DNA from: Antedon mediterranea
Taxonomy: Eukaryota; Echinodermata; Crinoidea; Comatulida; Antedonidae
Assembly (NCBI RefSeq): GCF_964355755.1
Contig: NC_092676.1
Coordinates: forward strand, 18,024,288-18,088,287
Length of the DNA: 64,000 nt
Reading direction: 5' to 3'
In this document: positions 36,746-49,107 of the stretch, piece after piece
How positions within the stretch are numbered: position 1 is the stretch's first letter
Layout: the number at the start of each line of letters is the position of its first letter
Made by a program: the position numbers and the translations under genes
The notes under the pieces: generated by a model
What the model saw: the letters and a program-made list of their open reading frames with translations, nothing else
The model's database searches: none
What the model was told of the DNA's origin: nothing

Positions 36746-36817
36746 AAGTATTGCAAATTGTTCAATCCATGAAATATAGCAGCTGGTAAATTACTAATTT
36801 GATTTCTCAAAATATCA
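36746..36817 (-). CDS. Atypical first cassette of gene A, acceptor uncertain
   Basis: The donor GTAAGTATG and the QY end with FHGLNNLQY match the cassettes. Similarity stops within the RNQISN region, and no AG exists at the 72-nt boundary. A possible acceptor TATAG would make an 81-nt exon ending at 36826, which keeps the frame (72 + 9) but has a weak pyrimidine tract. This is either the ancestral array-edge exon with unrelated upstream intron, or a damaged cassette. The chimeric LINE ends about 20 bp beyond its donor. Confidence 0.55.
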
Positions 36818-36826
36818 TATATGTTA

Positions 36827-39552
36827 CTATAACTCGTGTTCTGCACGGTCTTTTTCTGCCTTAATATGTGGTTTTATACTTTGCATGGACAAGTATAATA
36901 ACAACGCACTTTAATAAAAGTACTTTGACAAATTATTAAAATGAAAACAAATTGTATCACGAATAAAATTCGGAACTAACTGTATTTACGGCCATTGGTT
37001 TGTTATACACTATCCCTTCACTTTAAAATATATGTAGCTGTGCTGTGTAAATTAGATGATGCTGTGTAAATTAGATGATGCGCGCAAACACACAACGAAA
37101 GTATTAAAATGCCAAACTATATCATTAATATGTATTATGTATATGTATATGTATATAATATGTATTAATTATTTGATATGTAGAGATAAAAAAAAAGTGG
37201 ACAAAAATCAAATGAAAAACACATTGCTGCACAAACACGAATTGTTAAGTTTATTGGGCAGACATCTCGGTCCTAACGGGACACAGGAAGATAGCCTACA
37301 GTTATTCCTGCAAGCTTACTCAATAAAACTCAGCTATCGGGATTTCACTCGAAAAATGTCTTATCAAATCTCCCTATGTAATTTTATAATACAATTCCCC
37401 ACAATATATTCTGATTCTTTATGGCGTATATTTAATTTGATCTTTATTAATTTGCAGTATAATTCCTATTATTTAACTACTGTACCTTCACACACGTGTG
37501 GTATGTTTTAAAATAAACAAAAAACTGAAATGGCTATGATTAATGGCCAATTTTTTTTTCTTCTTCCAAAGGGACACTGTATTGATTGATGGAAAGTGCC
37601 TGTTTCCAGTCACCTTTAGGGTCAAATCTATTATTTTAACGGCTCCCTTGTGTATAAAAGAGAGAAAATATTTGAAACTAAGGTGAACTTATCTTAAACC
37701 CGGAAATTACTTTGACCGGGAAGAATTGAAATTGAGAGGAAAATCCAATGTTGAAATCATAAATGTTGTTAAAAAACTCTTTATAATATCTTCCTAAGAT
37801 ATAAATATGGAACAATAGCGTCGGCGTGCACACTAATGTTATCAAATCTACGTTTCGCGGTACATCTCGGATAGATAAGGTAGGTATCCAAGGCGGAGAT
37901 TTGTACCAAAGTTTTTGCATTGTGCTCGCCTACGTCAGAATTAACCATAATTTATATATAGATAATAACGATTTACACACGTGGGCTTACGCTTTTTTTG
38001 CTTACATAAAAAAAAAATGTTAGCCTAGCGTTGCATGCTCCAAGCATGGAGGTCTATTTGTTACATCCAGTGATTTGTAAAAGTCGGAGGCTGGATGGCA
38101 ATCTATAGTGTTATCGCAGTTCAAGAATTGATTCTCCATGGAGAGGGAACCAACATGATGGCGGCTACAATCGACCAATCAGATATGCCCTACGCAGTAC
38201 GCACTACGCCTGTGTTAGTTTAGTTTAGTTTAGTTATAATGGGAAAGTTTAGGCGAGTGCCTTTTTAACCCCATATCAACTACATTGTGTCGATGCGATT
38301 CTTGAAGGTGTTAGTGGTCTCAGAATTAACAACGTCAGCTGGTAAACTGTTCCAATGGTTTATTACTCGTTGCGAGAAGGTATGTCTTCTACAGTTCAAT
38401 CCTTTATGGAAAATAGGCTTGAAAAATCTCAGGTGATGTCCTCGAGTAATTCTGCTAATATTACTTCTCATCTGGAAAAAGTCATCCTTGAGCCTATCTG
38501 CATGAGAACGATGCGCAACGCGCGTTAAGCACATGAACGCGAACGCATTCTATATGATCCTCGTCAAAGGTCAAAATTAGGAGTTTATTGACAGTTTTAT
38601 GATTTTTATTACATTAGAACAAATACAAACAAATACTTTGCGAGTAATTTGAGACCACAATTATCACTTTTTGACCAGTGGTTGATGAGATATTCATATG
38701 GCCAATTTCTTGACCAGTGGTCAGAAAAGAGTTTCTGTCCACTTTTGGCAACAAATTACCCATTAGAGTGAATAGAAATATGGGTCTTCTGAGTAGTTTG
38801 GCACAAAAATATTCCAATACACCCAGTAGTTACCAAGTTACGCACAGTCCTGACTTTGACCATATTGACCTTTTGGCCCCTGTACTGACCAAGCATTCCA
38901 ATTTTTTTTCGGCCAACAGCAAAAAATTGATTTGTATAGATATAAGGAAGCAAAAAAACATTGTTAACATACTTTGCTAGAGGGTGCACGTAAACCCTTT
39001 CTGGCTCTCCAACTAAATATATTACCAATGGCATTTAACCGATTATTAAAATTTTGTAGTAAATTACTCTCATACTATTTTTAATTGGTTTATTTATTTT
39101 TTTGGCAGAAAGAGAGGCCAACAACACTGTATTGCATTGTCAGCTGGTATGATATAGCTTATTACTTTATTGGTCTTAAAATCAAAGAGGCAATCAATAA
39201 CTTTTCAAGATTGGATTCGAGACAATTACAGTTTCTTGAAAAGGAAAATATACTACTTACTGCAAATAGAAAAACAAATTATGCAGTTCAGGGCTATTGT
39301 TAGGATAGATAAATATGAACTTCTTAGAGTGTTAAAATATAGAAAATTAAAATGTTCAAATAATAACCTCAGTTGACAGTTTACCATTTTACTTTTAACA
39401 AAGTGAATCACCTGGCTTATATTTTAGGTCACATCTAAGAACTCTGATACTTCATGCAAAACAACACATAAAAACCGAGTGAAAACATTCTGTTGTTTTA
39501 GAGAAAAAAAATTATTGTTATAACACACTATAATAGGTAAATTTAAACTTAC
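36827..39552 (-). other. Long intron of gene A
   Basis: No exon recognised. Open frames of up to 151 codons lack known domains. Holds a truncated LINE tail (38214-38540) and unclassified repeat-like DNA. Confidence 0.5.
38214..38540 (-). mobile_element. Truncated LINE tail with ACTAA repeat
   Basis: The minus strand encodes RGHHLRFFKPIF and FSQRVINHWNSLPADVVNS, the conserved C-terminal block of CR1/L2-like reverse transcriptases (38280-38534), and ends in an ACTAA repeat tail (38214-38236). Severely 5'-truncated. Confidence 0.82.
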
Positions 39553-39624
39553 ATCGATTGAAGACTTGATAAATTATTATCCTTAAAGATATTTAAAACC
39601 CTCTCATCATACCCTTGCAGCCAC
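39553..39624 (-). CDS. First LRR exon of gene A
   Basis: 72 nt between TTTCATAG and GTAAGTTT, phase 2-2. Reads WLQGYDERVLNIFKDNNLSS and onward; NIFKDNNLSSL is a good LRR beta-strand and asparagine turn. It is unlike the amplified cassettes in sequence and sits between LRRNT and the array. Confidence 0.8.
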
Positions 39625-40829
39625 CTATGAAATAATAAAATAAAACAATTTGTCAAAAACTAAACAAATTTATTATTGTCTTGAAGACTGATCATGATGA
39701 TGGGACTGATATATCAGTTCCATCATTACAATTATGGACAATTTAATATTGGTGGTATAATACATACAAGAACAATTGAAAACTATCTTTGGGCATCTTC
39801 TTATTAACTATTTATCATTTGGGAAAGTTAAATGTTGATTTTATTTCACATACTTTTTCCAATGATAATGAAATATGAGAGGGTAAAAACTTACCTGTAT
39901 AATTAGTGTTCGCTGTAAATTCAGTTTACTTATTAACTACACATACTTTATCTAACTAACAACAGGACGCTGAGCTTGACTTGCCAACATATGCTATCAT
40001 AACGAACGTGTATTGAAATGATGTCAACCTTCATTTTGACAATGTTGACATTAAAATGCATAATAAAATCAGATGATGTTTATACTCACTTTATTGTTAT
40101 GTTTCACCAAAAGCTGCCTCTTATATACATACCTTAATGTACACATTTATTAATTTATATTGAAAGTGGGAAGGGTTTTGTATATTAAAGCAAGGCTATC
40201 AATAAGTGTGCGGATTATGGATGGTACCGTTTTGGTACCCACAGATCAGTCAAGCGTATACGGGGTGGAGACTTGTTTCGAAACTAGAGTTACCCTGCCT
40301 TTGATCTGGTCGAGCTCAGCGTCCTGTTGTTAGATTGCCTTGCACATACACATGTTAGTAAGAGAATATTTTGGCTTTAGTGAGAAATATGATAGAAATG
40401 TATTTTTCTGGAAATAATTCAATATTTTCTGATATTACATAACATCAGATAATTATCAGATATTATTCTATAATTCTTTAATTTGTATTTATATTGGAAA
40501 CACAACTAGTAATTCTTTTAATATTAAGCCTATATTATATGATTTGAGAAATGGTAGGAAAGAAACTTGCTGTTGGTGAATTAGCAATACTGAAGGAAAC
40601 TAGCAGTAAGAAGACATTGAACATCTTAGGTAGAATAGCCAAGGTGGTAAATTAATGTATATTATAAAGACATCAAAAGTGTCAAAAAAGAACCCTGAGT
40701 TGAATAGAACAATCAGGCTTTCAACTCATGAACATTTTCAATAAAACTATAAAACATTCACAACACATTATATTCTTAACTAAATTTTGATTAATTAATC
40801 TGTCACTTAAATGTTGAATCGATGTGCAT
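39625..40829 (-). other. Intron of gene A, AT-rich
   Basis: No gene or clear repeat recognised. Confidence 0.5.
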
Positions 40830-42423
40830 GTTGTAAAGTACTAGACATCTATTAGAGGCCTAAATACTTTAAACTGTGTTATGTATCTATAAACCTGTTG
40901 TAAAGTACTAGACATCTATTAGAGGCTAAAATACTTTGAACTGTGTTCTGTTTCTATAAACCTGTTGCAAAGTACTAGACATCTATTAGAGACAAGAGTG
41001 AGTGAGTGGCCGAGCGGTTAAGATAGTGGAACCGTAATCATGTAGCCATAACATCGGCAGGGGTTCGAGGCTCACTCACTCCATGGTTCTGGTGGTAGAA
41101 CGAGTCTTCTCGGATAAGGACTATAAACCGTAGGTCCAATGTACACAACTTGCTCGTGTGCACTTTAAAGAACCTAGTACATCTTTCGAGATGAGTAGGG
41201 GGTTACCCCGGTGTATTAGTACATCACAGCCACTGATCACCAACTGGGCCCTCTGGGAGATCAGTCTTTGACTGAAGAGATTACCCAGTATAAAGATAAA
41301 ACAAACAAACAAACAAAAATACTTTGAACTGTGTTATGTTTCTACAAACCTGTTGCAAAGTACTAGACATCTATTAGAGGCCTAAATACTTTAAACTGTG
41401 TTATGTATCTATAAACCTGTTGTAAAGTACTAGACACCTATTAGAGGCCTAAATACTTTAAACTGTGTTATGTTTCTATAAACCTGTTGCAAAGTACTAG
41501 ACATCTATTAGAGGCTAAAATACTTTGAACTGGGTTATGTATCTATAAACCTGTTGTAAAGTACTAGACATCTATTAGAGGCTAAAATACTTTGATCTGT
41601 GTTATGTTTCTATAAACCTGTTGCAAAGTACTAGACATCTATTAGAGGCTAAAATACTTTAAACTGTGTTATGTATCTATAAACCTGTTGTAAAGTACTA
41701 GACATCTATTAGAGGCCTAAATACTTTAAACTGTGTTATGTTTCTATAAACCTGTTGTAAAGTACTAGACATCTATTAGAGGCCTAAATACTTTGAGCTG
41801 TGTTCTGTTTCTATAAACCTGTTGCAAAGTACTAGACATCTATTAGAGGCTAAAATACTTTGAACTGTGTTCTGTTTCTATAAACCTGTTACAAAGTACT
41901 AGACATCTATTAGAGGCTAAATACTTTGAACTGTGTTCTGTTTCTATAAACCTGTTGTAAAGTACTAGACATCTATTAGAGGCTAAAATACTTTGAACTG
42001 TGTTCTGTTTCTATAAACCTATTGCAAAGTACTAGACACCTATTAGAGGCCTAAATACTTTGAACTGTGTTCTGTTTCTATAAACCTATTGTAAAGTACT
42101 AGACATCTATTAGAGGCCTAAATACTTTGAACTGTGTTCTGTTTCTACAAACCTGTTGTAAAGTACTAGACATCTATTAGAGGCTAAAATACTTTGAACT
42201 GTGTTCTGTTTCTATAAACCTGTTGTAAAGTACTAGACATCTATTAGAGGCTAAAATACTTTGAACTGTGTTCTGTTTCTATAAACCTGTTGCAAAGTAC
42301 TAGACATCTATTAGAGGCTAAAATACTTTGAACTGTGTTCTGTTTCTATAAACCTGTTACAAAGTACTAGACATCTATTAGAGGCTAAAATACTTTGAAC
42401 TGTGTTCTGTTTCTATAAACCAA
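40830..42423. repeat. 67-bp minisatellite in an intron of gene A
   Basis: About 19 copies of a unit containing AAAGTACTAGACATCTATTA and AAACTGTGTT, with a period of 67 bp measured between successive GACATC words. Two subtypes alternate (GAGGCCTAAAT and GAGGCTAAAAT). Interrupted by a SINE. Confidence 0.92.
40995..41317 (+). mobile_element. tRNA-derived SINE inside the minisatellite
   Basis: Head GTGAGTGGCCGAGCGGTTAAG with A box TGGCCGAGCGG and B box GGTTCGAGGC resembles tRNA-Leu or tRNA-Ser. It is followed by a body and an ACAAACAAAC tail. It splits one 67-bp unit. Confidence 0.87.
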
Positions 42424-42581
42424 AGTGATTAAAGCACTTGACACAACCAACAATCAAGCACACAAAATTCACTAAATATTAAACTATTTCAAAAGATTGA
42501 TTGTAAAATTTACTTTTTTTAAATTTAATTTATGAATGTTAGTACTAGGAGTGTCAAGAATCATTAACATTGTATACTTAC

Positions 42582-42726
42582 ATGCGTTCTAAAGGCTTAT
42601 ACTTATTCATCTTAATGATCAATGCTGCTATGTCACTCCATGGCACTGTTTTCTTCACACACTTGATGTCAAAATACAAATTGTATTGATCCTCTATACC
42701 ATAACATATGCAATCAATTGGACATT
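42582..42726 (-). CDS. LRRNT exon of gene A
   Basis: 145 nt between TTTTAACCACAG and GTAAGTATAC, phase 1-2. Encodes CPIDCICYG and a fourth cysteine about 15 residues later (DIKCVKK): the CxxxCxC...C pattern of an N-terminal LRR cap. It ends KPLER and joins in frame to the first LRR exon. Caps the solenoid at its N-terminal side. Confidence 0.83.
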
Positions 42727-43449
42727 CTGTGGTTAAAACATAAATGTTAGATAAATATTTAAAAAAAATAGAACTTTACATAAGCATAGGGATGGTATTG
42801 TCCTGATTATGATAGATACGCCCTCCACAAAATGTGTATTTATTTTCATCTTTCTGGTTTTGTACCTTCTTCTTTCTAATTTTTTTTTTATATATATATT
42901 GTTTGAATTGATGGAAGCCAAAGTGAACCATGTTATATATCAAGTAACACAAGTAGACACTTAAGATATTAGATGGAGAAATGTCAATTGAGATGTTAAT
43001 AACATTCTTGCATTAACAATGCTATTTTTATCTAAAAGACATTCTGATCACATGATTGGCCATAGAAACAGAAATTTAGCACAAAAAAAACAAAAAGAAA
43101 TCGTCATACAGTAGATAATCAGACACAACACAACAGAAAAAAAATCATTTGAATATATCATTACATTTTAAATACATATTTTTTATTTTTGCTATGTTTT
43201 ATTTATTCAGTTGAACATTCCATACCTTACCTTATACTGCATGCCAGTATAAAGGAAGTGTAGGTTAAACAGTAGTGTAGGTTGGAGACAGCATAACAAA
43301 AACAGAGTTGGATCATTAGATACCAGTTCAGGGATTTAAGAGTAAATATCAGTCATTAAATTGTATTAGAAGTTAGTAATAGAACCACGAAAGAAATCAG
43401 TCAATACTAAATACGAGCATTAAGCAAGTATAAGGTTCATTAAACTTAC

Positions 43450-43563
43450 TGATTTCACAATGAAGACCAACATATTTATCAGGACAAACACATGTATTAT
43501 TTGACATGTGACATGTACCTCCATTCTGACATGGATTGCTGTTACACATAGTATCTTCAGTTC
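43450..43563 (-). CDS. EGF-like exon of gene A
   Basis: 114 nt between TTTTGTTAG and GTAAGTTTAA, phase 1-1 as usual for EGF exons. Six cysteines in the pattern C-4-C-5-C-6-C-1-C-8-C with CQNGGTC and CPDKYVGLHC. It splices to the LRRNT exon to give GLHCEIKCPIDC. RXFP1/2 carry an LDLa module at this end; an EGF module here is unusual. No upstream exon was identified. Confidence 0.83.
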
Positions 43564-45684
43564 CTAACAAAATAAAACAAACTGTTAAAGTGAGAATTAC
43601 ACACACCATCTTTGATTATAATATTTCTATATACCACAGCCTATAGGCCTACTTTACTATGTACAGTATATTCTAGTCAACTTAATAGACTTTTTCTTTG
43701 AACTCCATCTAAAAGAGGCAATTTCATTTTAATACATAAAAAAAGAAAGTATGGTAATTGAGTCTAAATTGCAAGTAGGCCTACTTAAGTGATAACTTTG
43801 TCAAAGTGTAGATACTCAGAATGAATGAAAAATAAATGATGAAGAAACCCAAAAGAACTTTACATACTTTTCAATTCAATTCAATTCAATTCAATTCAAC
43901 GTAAACATTTATTTTCTTTCTTTCAATCAATAATAAAACAAATGAATAAGGTATTAAAAAAAAGTAATCCTATCCTTTATTTAAAGGTAATCAATATTAC
44001 AGTAAATTGTACAATTCATTTTCCAAATAACAAAATAAAATGCTATAAAATAATAAACATAATTGATTGAAGACTAAAGTTTTAAGGGGTTATTCACCAA
44101 TTAGAAATCTTTTTACCACTTATTTACGGTAGTCCAGTAAAAATTGTGAATTTACTACATAACAAGTAACTACTACATAACAAGTAACGACTACATAATA
44201 GACATGCATGTTATTGCTTAAACATAGTTATGGGACTTACAGATAATATGGTCAAACAAAACCTGCTAACCACAAACTTTTATCTGTATAAATAACATCT
44301 TCCAATTTAAATTTCAAAGAAAACAATTTTGTTACAAAACTTTTGTAAAGAATATAAACAACACAAAAAAAAACATTTAAAAAATTTGTTCTCAAACAGT
44401 CAATTAATCCTACTGCTGCTACACAATCAAAATAAATGAATCATACCATTTGTGGAACAACTACACAATTTGAATCCAACAAAAATTATAATGCACTGCA
44501 AGGTAAACATTTTATCAAAATCCTTAAACTCGCAATAGAAATCCAGCACAAATCGTAATAGAAATCGTAACAGAAATCCTGCACAACTCGTAATAAAAAT
44601 TCTGTACAAATCCTGACAGAAATCCTGCACAAATCGTAATAGAAATCCCACACAAATCGTAATAGAACCTTTAACTCAATCATTTGGTTTAATGCGAGAT
44701 TCATTATTGGAAAAGATACTTCATCAATTTTTAATAGTAAACTTCTTTTTAAAAATTTATATAAATCACTCCACCAGACCATTTGTTCTTAATAAACAGG
44801 ATATGATGATCTTGGTGGATGTCAGAATATCTTCATCAATATGATATTTGTTTATTAATTCATTTTAACTTTTTCTCCATTTTAGTAACAAAACTATAGG
44901 TTTAAAAAAAAGATCTTTTATAGTAGAACAAAATAATAATTTATCTTTAAAATCAAATACTGTTAAATACTACAGTAGTTGTGTATTTAGAAGTCCAGAC
45001 GCATGCCTCGCAAAATCAAGAAGAAATTCACTACAAGTGACCAAAATTTTATTGCCCTCTCAATTTCTTGGATATGGCAGCCAAAATGATCAAATATCTA
45101 GAGACTTTACTGTTTATTAAACAACTAATGCCAAACATTGTTAAAAAAGTGGTTTGGGATTTATTGAAATACTCTTGATGTTTTAAACAAATTTAAAAGG
45201 TGTTCATCTCTTCTGACTGCATATTTAAACCAAATAAGATACAGTAGTCTTGCTAATTCAGTAATATCACTGAAACTGTGACAAAAAAGCAACAAACATC
45301 AATCATATTGATGAGGTGACCAAAACAAACCTTCCAACTCTGGATATCAAGAGGTTTTATGAAACTATACAGGGCGCTATAATAATACATCAAGTCACAG
45401 AGATGACTCAAAATATCGGGAGACTATTGGGGAGTTGGGACGTCAAGAATTTTTCATTTTCTATGGATGGAAACTTTACAATTAGTATTCCTGAAATGGT
45501 GCTCTCCTTCCTGGCTATTACTGTAGTCCCCAGTAAAAGGAAATGTCACGACAAATATGGTCCTGGGCCAAAATCGGTTCGGACCGATTTTGGTGTGACA
45601 GGAATATAAACCTAAACCTTCACAAACCGTAACCGTTTATAGTCACGGTAAATAAAGGTAAATCTATGAACAAAGCAACTCCAC
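43564..45684. other. Upstream of the gene A EGF exon; no exon identified
   Basis: Contains a TTCAA microsatellite (about 43868-43900) that looks like the 3' tail of a minus-strand LINE remnant, and an imperfect minisatellite at 44529-44667 based on AATCGTAATAGAAATCC. The remaining exons and promoter of gene A should lie here or be missing. Confidence 0.5.
44529..44667. repeat. Short imperfect minisatellite
   Basis: Several degenerate copies of CACAAATCGTAATAGAAATC. They generate overlapping minus-strand open frames rich in LLRF and DFY that are unlikely to be coding. Confidence 0.7.
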
Positions 45685-46029
45685 CCACAATACATTTCCA
45701 CTCACTGTATTACATTTAACCTTGCAAGATTTGATACAGGAAACACAAGAAAAATGATGAGATATTTTGACTACGTTGCAATCTTTGACAGTGTTTCCAC
45801 ATGAAAGACTAATTCACAAGTTTACTTTTTATGTGATTCTCCTACTTTAAAGTACTTATGAGGCCTAATTCTAAGGTGTGGTATTCAGGATAAAGTCAAA
45901 ATACTTACAAGGCAGGTGCGAAAGGGAACAAGACTATTGCAGGCCTAGTGCCCACATAAATAAATAGTATAGGCCTAGGCCTACCAGAAATTTTTTATTA
46001 AAATATATAAAAACACAACCAATTTCAAA

Positions 46030-46266
46030 CGTCTAATAAAGGCATAGGCCCTCCACCTTTTGCCTAGGCCTGTGCTTAGGCTTATGCCTAGCTAGGCATA
46101 GTAGTAGAGGCCTAACCAGGTAGGTAGGGCCTATGGGAATAATCCGGGCCTATAGGATAGGCCTATCCTACCTATATAGCTAGCCTTAGGCTTAGGCCTA
46201 GGCTAGCTAGGCATATTAATAAGCCAAAGCACAGGCCTAGGCAAAAAAGTGGAGGGCCTATATACA
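46030..46266. repeat. CCTAGGC-rich inverted repeat, unit B copy
   Basis: Same inverted repeat as at 1555-1786, carried along by the segmental duplication, with a small deletion around the AGGTAGGTAGGGCCTA segment. Confidence 0.65.
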
Positions 46267-47322
46267 TTTATACCAGAGTACCTGAACTTACAAGGAGATT
46301 TACTATACTTAAATAATTCTAAAAGGTTTTAAAGATATAAACTTTAAAGATATTTTCAAGATCTTCCACGTGTTATTCATGATCTTCAAAACATTGAAAT
46401 ATCGCCCTCAACTTTTAATGTGGAGTAAACTTTTAATGGTCTTTTACTGTTACATCATCAGAACCCCCTCTCAGTTAAATAGATTTTAGAAAAAGACACA
46501 TTTTAAATGATTACAAACAATAGGCCCTCAAAAAAAATACAAAAATGGCTGCATGTTTATATTTTTACCAGGCTCTGGTTATTAATAAGAACGAGCCTAT
46601 GTACTGTCTATAGTTAAATAGCAAATAATTAAACGTTAATTAAAATTAAGCGTTACAGTACAGTAATTATTAATTAGATTTAGATTAATATTATCTGTTA
46701 TATGAAAACAAAATGCTCACTTTCTGGACTCCATCATGTTTTAATTTTACATGTTTTAAGTGCATCCATGATAGTAAAATGACAAAAACAGAAAACGTAA
46801 TGAAAGACTAGTCATAATTACATTACCATTTTAAATCTCAAGCACAATCAAGAATAACAAGAGTGGCTCAGATAAAAGTCTCCGTCTGGAATTGATGGTC
46901 TGGAAAAAGGCCGCAGTTTGTCGGTGATTTTGATGTTTCAATTGGCTTTAGAATAAGATTACACTTTTTATAAAGGGAATGATTGGTAGAAGTTACCATA
47001 CCGCACATCATCGGATCATATGACCTTTACTCCATCACCCAGCTCAACCATTTGAAAAATGACATGCTTGTTAATCACCATAGCAGCAATCTCTTGGGAC
47101 CAAAATGTTAAAATTGTCTCAACAGGCATGTTTTTTTAGATCAACCTCTTGATTTCTCATCACCTTATTTCAGCTGGAATCCTCCTCCAAATGATTCCAA
47201 CGTTTGGTAGTTATAAACAACTGTACAAACTGGAAATGATAAGAAGTTTGAAATCCAAAAGTTTTAAGTATGTATGTGTTTAAGATTCATACATCCCATC
47301 TTCTCATATCTGCTACGTTATT

Positions 47323-47476
47323 AATAATAATAATAATGTTCAATTTACTATAGCGCAAAATGCAGACGCCTCTAAGCGCTGAACAATCAACGGAAAAAAG
47401 AAGAGCAAAAACTATAGAAATTGCAATTTAAAAAGATGGGATTTCATGAGTTGTTTGAATGTGGTGAGTGATTCAG
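47323..47476 (-). mobile_element. LINE tail, unit B only
   Basis: Absent at the equivalent place in unit A (GCTACGTTATTCCTGAT is continuous there). On the minus strand it ends with GCGCTTAGAGGC, GCGCTATAGTAAATTG and an ATT repeat, the same tail type as 21945-22254. Confidence 0.8.
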
Positions 47477-47535
47477 TATTCCTGATATAACATGGAATGA
47501 CTTTGTTTAGTTCTTAACAGTTCGTGTATTGTAGG

Positions 47536-47606
47536 GGGTGTCTATAAAACTAAGATATCTTGGGTCTTACTTTTTCTTAGACAGTTCTTAGTTTTCTAGA
47601 CACCCT
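47536..47606. repeat. 70-bp hairpin MITE, unit B copy
   Basis: Paralogous copy of the hairpin at 2893. One arm has a G-to-T change (TCTATAAAAC) that creates a mismatch in the stem. Confidence 0.6.
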
Positions 47607-48529
47607 ATTTTAGGGGCCATCATGAGACAAACTTTTGCTTCTAATGAGAAGGTACCAGTTATTATTATTCACTGAATAAATATGGAATAAATAATTAATC
47701 CACTTTTACTTTTCAGATTATTGGCATGAAAGAAACTGTAAATTAACCAAACGCTCTAAAACCTACCAACACTCAGTGTGTGTTTACCTGTATGTTTGCC
47801 TTTATGCTTTCCTGAATAGTAACATTGTAGGTTTGATAATTTTCTAGTCGATTGATTATTATGAAAATTAACCTGTTATATCATTCAAAGGTTGTAGATA
47901 TAATTATATTGCTGAATTTAATATTATGTTTTTAATAATTGATACTGTAATGTAATGGGATACAAAAAAACACCAATCATGATAAACAGGCAGAAATGCT
48001 ATGTTTAGTAAGTAGGTGGTAAGTAATATTAATAATTGGTAGACGTGACGAAATAGAGAAATCTCCAAGAAATGTTAATTGTTTTGTAACTTGGCAATAG
48101 TGATGCAGTTTCCCTGAAATAATAAAACTATGAGTTGAATTGAATCTGTTAATAAATAATCTGTAGTAATTCATTGATAATAGTTTATGATGATGGGCTG
48201 TTAAATTGCAAAATCGCAGAGTGTGGACACCCACCTCTTTTTCTACCTTTTGATTAAAAAAAACATTTTACAAAAACCCCGACATCATTGCCTACTCTCT
48301 GGCTCTCTGTCTATCTGTCTGAGATAGAATGTCCATCCGTCCGTCCCTTTCGTTAGCCTGTTAGTTGGCCACTGTGTATGCTTTCATTAATCATTTTGCT
48401 GTGATCGATGCATGTAATGTCCCTACTAAATCTATTTTATTGTCAAAATGTTTAATTAAAACAATCGTCTAAACTTCACTATTAACATGGTTAGGTATGA
48501 ATCGGTACATATTGCACTTCCTATCTTAA

Positions 48530-48662
48530 GCTCTGTCTACACTATCAAACTTTATGTTAAAAAAATGTGATGTGTCCAAATATGGTAGTGATATGACACC
48601 ATCCTGTCCATATTATGGACAGTGGGCACATCACATTTTTTTGTTGCATAAAGTTTGATGAA
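48530..48662. repeat. Palindromic MITE-like element, unit B copy
   Basis: Copy of the element at 5131-5278 with only one GGTAGTGATATG segment, so the internal duplication in unit A probably arose after the two units separated, or was lost here. Confidence 0.6.
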
Positions 48663-49107
48663 ATGAATCAAAACTCCCCAGCGGCCACCATCAGGAATTC
48701 CCAATCCTAAAGTTATTCCCAAGCTTCTTACACTTTGATGTTTATTTTTCTTTTAATGAAAATTGTTTTATATCTAATAATCACAAGAAAAAGAACTTTA
48801 TCAATCACAAATTGTTTTATTTCAAAGCCTTTGGTAACACACAATCAAATGTAATCTGAGTACGGTAGGCCTAAGTACATGTAATGATCGTATAAGTACA
48901 ATGGTCAACAGCGACGCATGCGGATCTCATCAATCATAAAACCCGAATTTATTTGAATTTAAACATTATCAATTTACTCAATAATAAGTATAGACTGCAT
49001 AAACACCATTGAAAAGTGCCACTGTCGGACATATTCCAAAACAGCAACATGTCATAGTAAATCAATAGTGTAGGCCTATATAAATCGCCCAACAATCAGT
49101 ACAATAC

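Larger units (their letters stand above)
17668..43563 (-). other. Gene A: EGF/LRR receptor GPCR, relaxin-receptor-like (type C LGR)
   Basis: Gene model built from splice sites on the minus strand. In order: EGF exon (43450-43563), LRRNT exon (42582-42726), first LRR exon (39553-39624), an atypical exon (36746-36817 or to 36826), thirteen 72-nt LRR exons down to 19120, then the 7TM exon. Phases agree throughout: EGF 1-1, LRRNT 1-2, LRR 2-2. The family (RXFP1/2, mollusc GRL101) binds peptide ligands through the LRR ectodomain and signals through G proteins. Upstream exons (signal peptide and perhaps LDLa or more EGF modules) were not found. The introns hold many transposons. Confidence 0.85.
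1228..45684. repeat. Unit A of a ~44.5-kb tandem segmental duplication
   Basis: The sequence from about 1228 onward reappears from about 45685 in the same order and orientation: CCTA-rich palindrome, 70-bp hairpin, MITE near 5131, AT microsatellite, 55-bp satellite, AT-rich block and the 7TM exon of a receptor gene. Differences are mostly single bases and discrete insertions. The unit holds all of gene A plus its 3' intergenic DNA. Colinearity with unit B fails inside the LRR exon array, just beyond 20018, because the arrays differ in cassette number and order. Confidence 0.85.

Noticed and set aside
37056-37511. 151-codon + strand frame in the long intron of gene A
   Set aside because: No domain, AT-driven composition and no paralogue in the window. 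Not supported as a gene.
40996-41080. tRNA-Leu or tRNA-Ser gene
   Set aside because: It is the head of a SINE; acceptor ends do not form a mature tRNA and the tail is SINE-like.
45316-45609. 97-codon + strand frame left of unit B
   Set aside because: No recognisable domain and ends in a hairpin repeat; could be part of an unknown transposon but I cannot support it.
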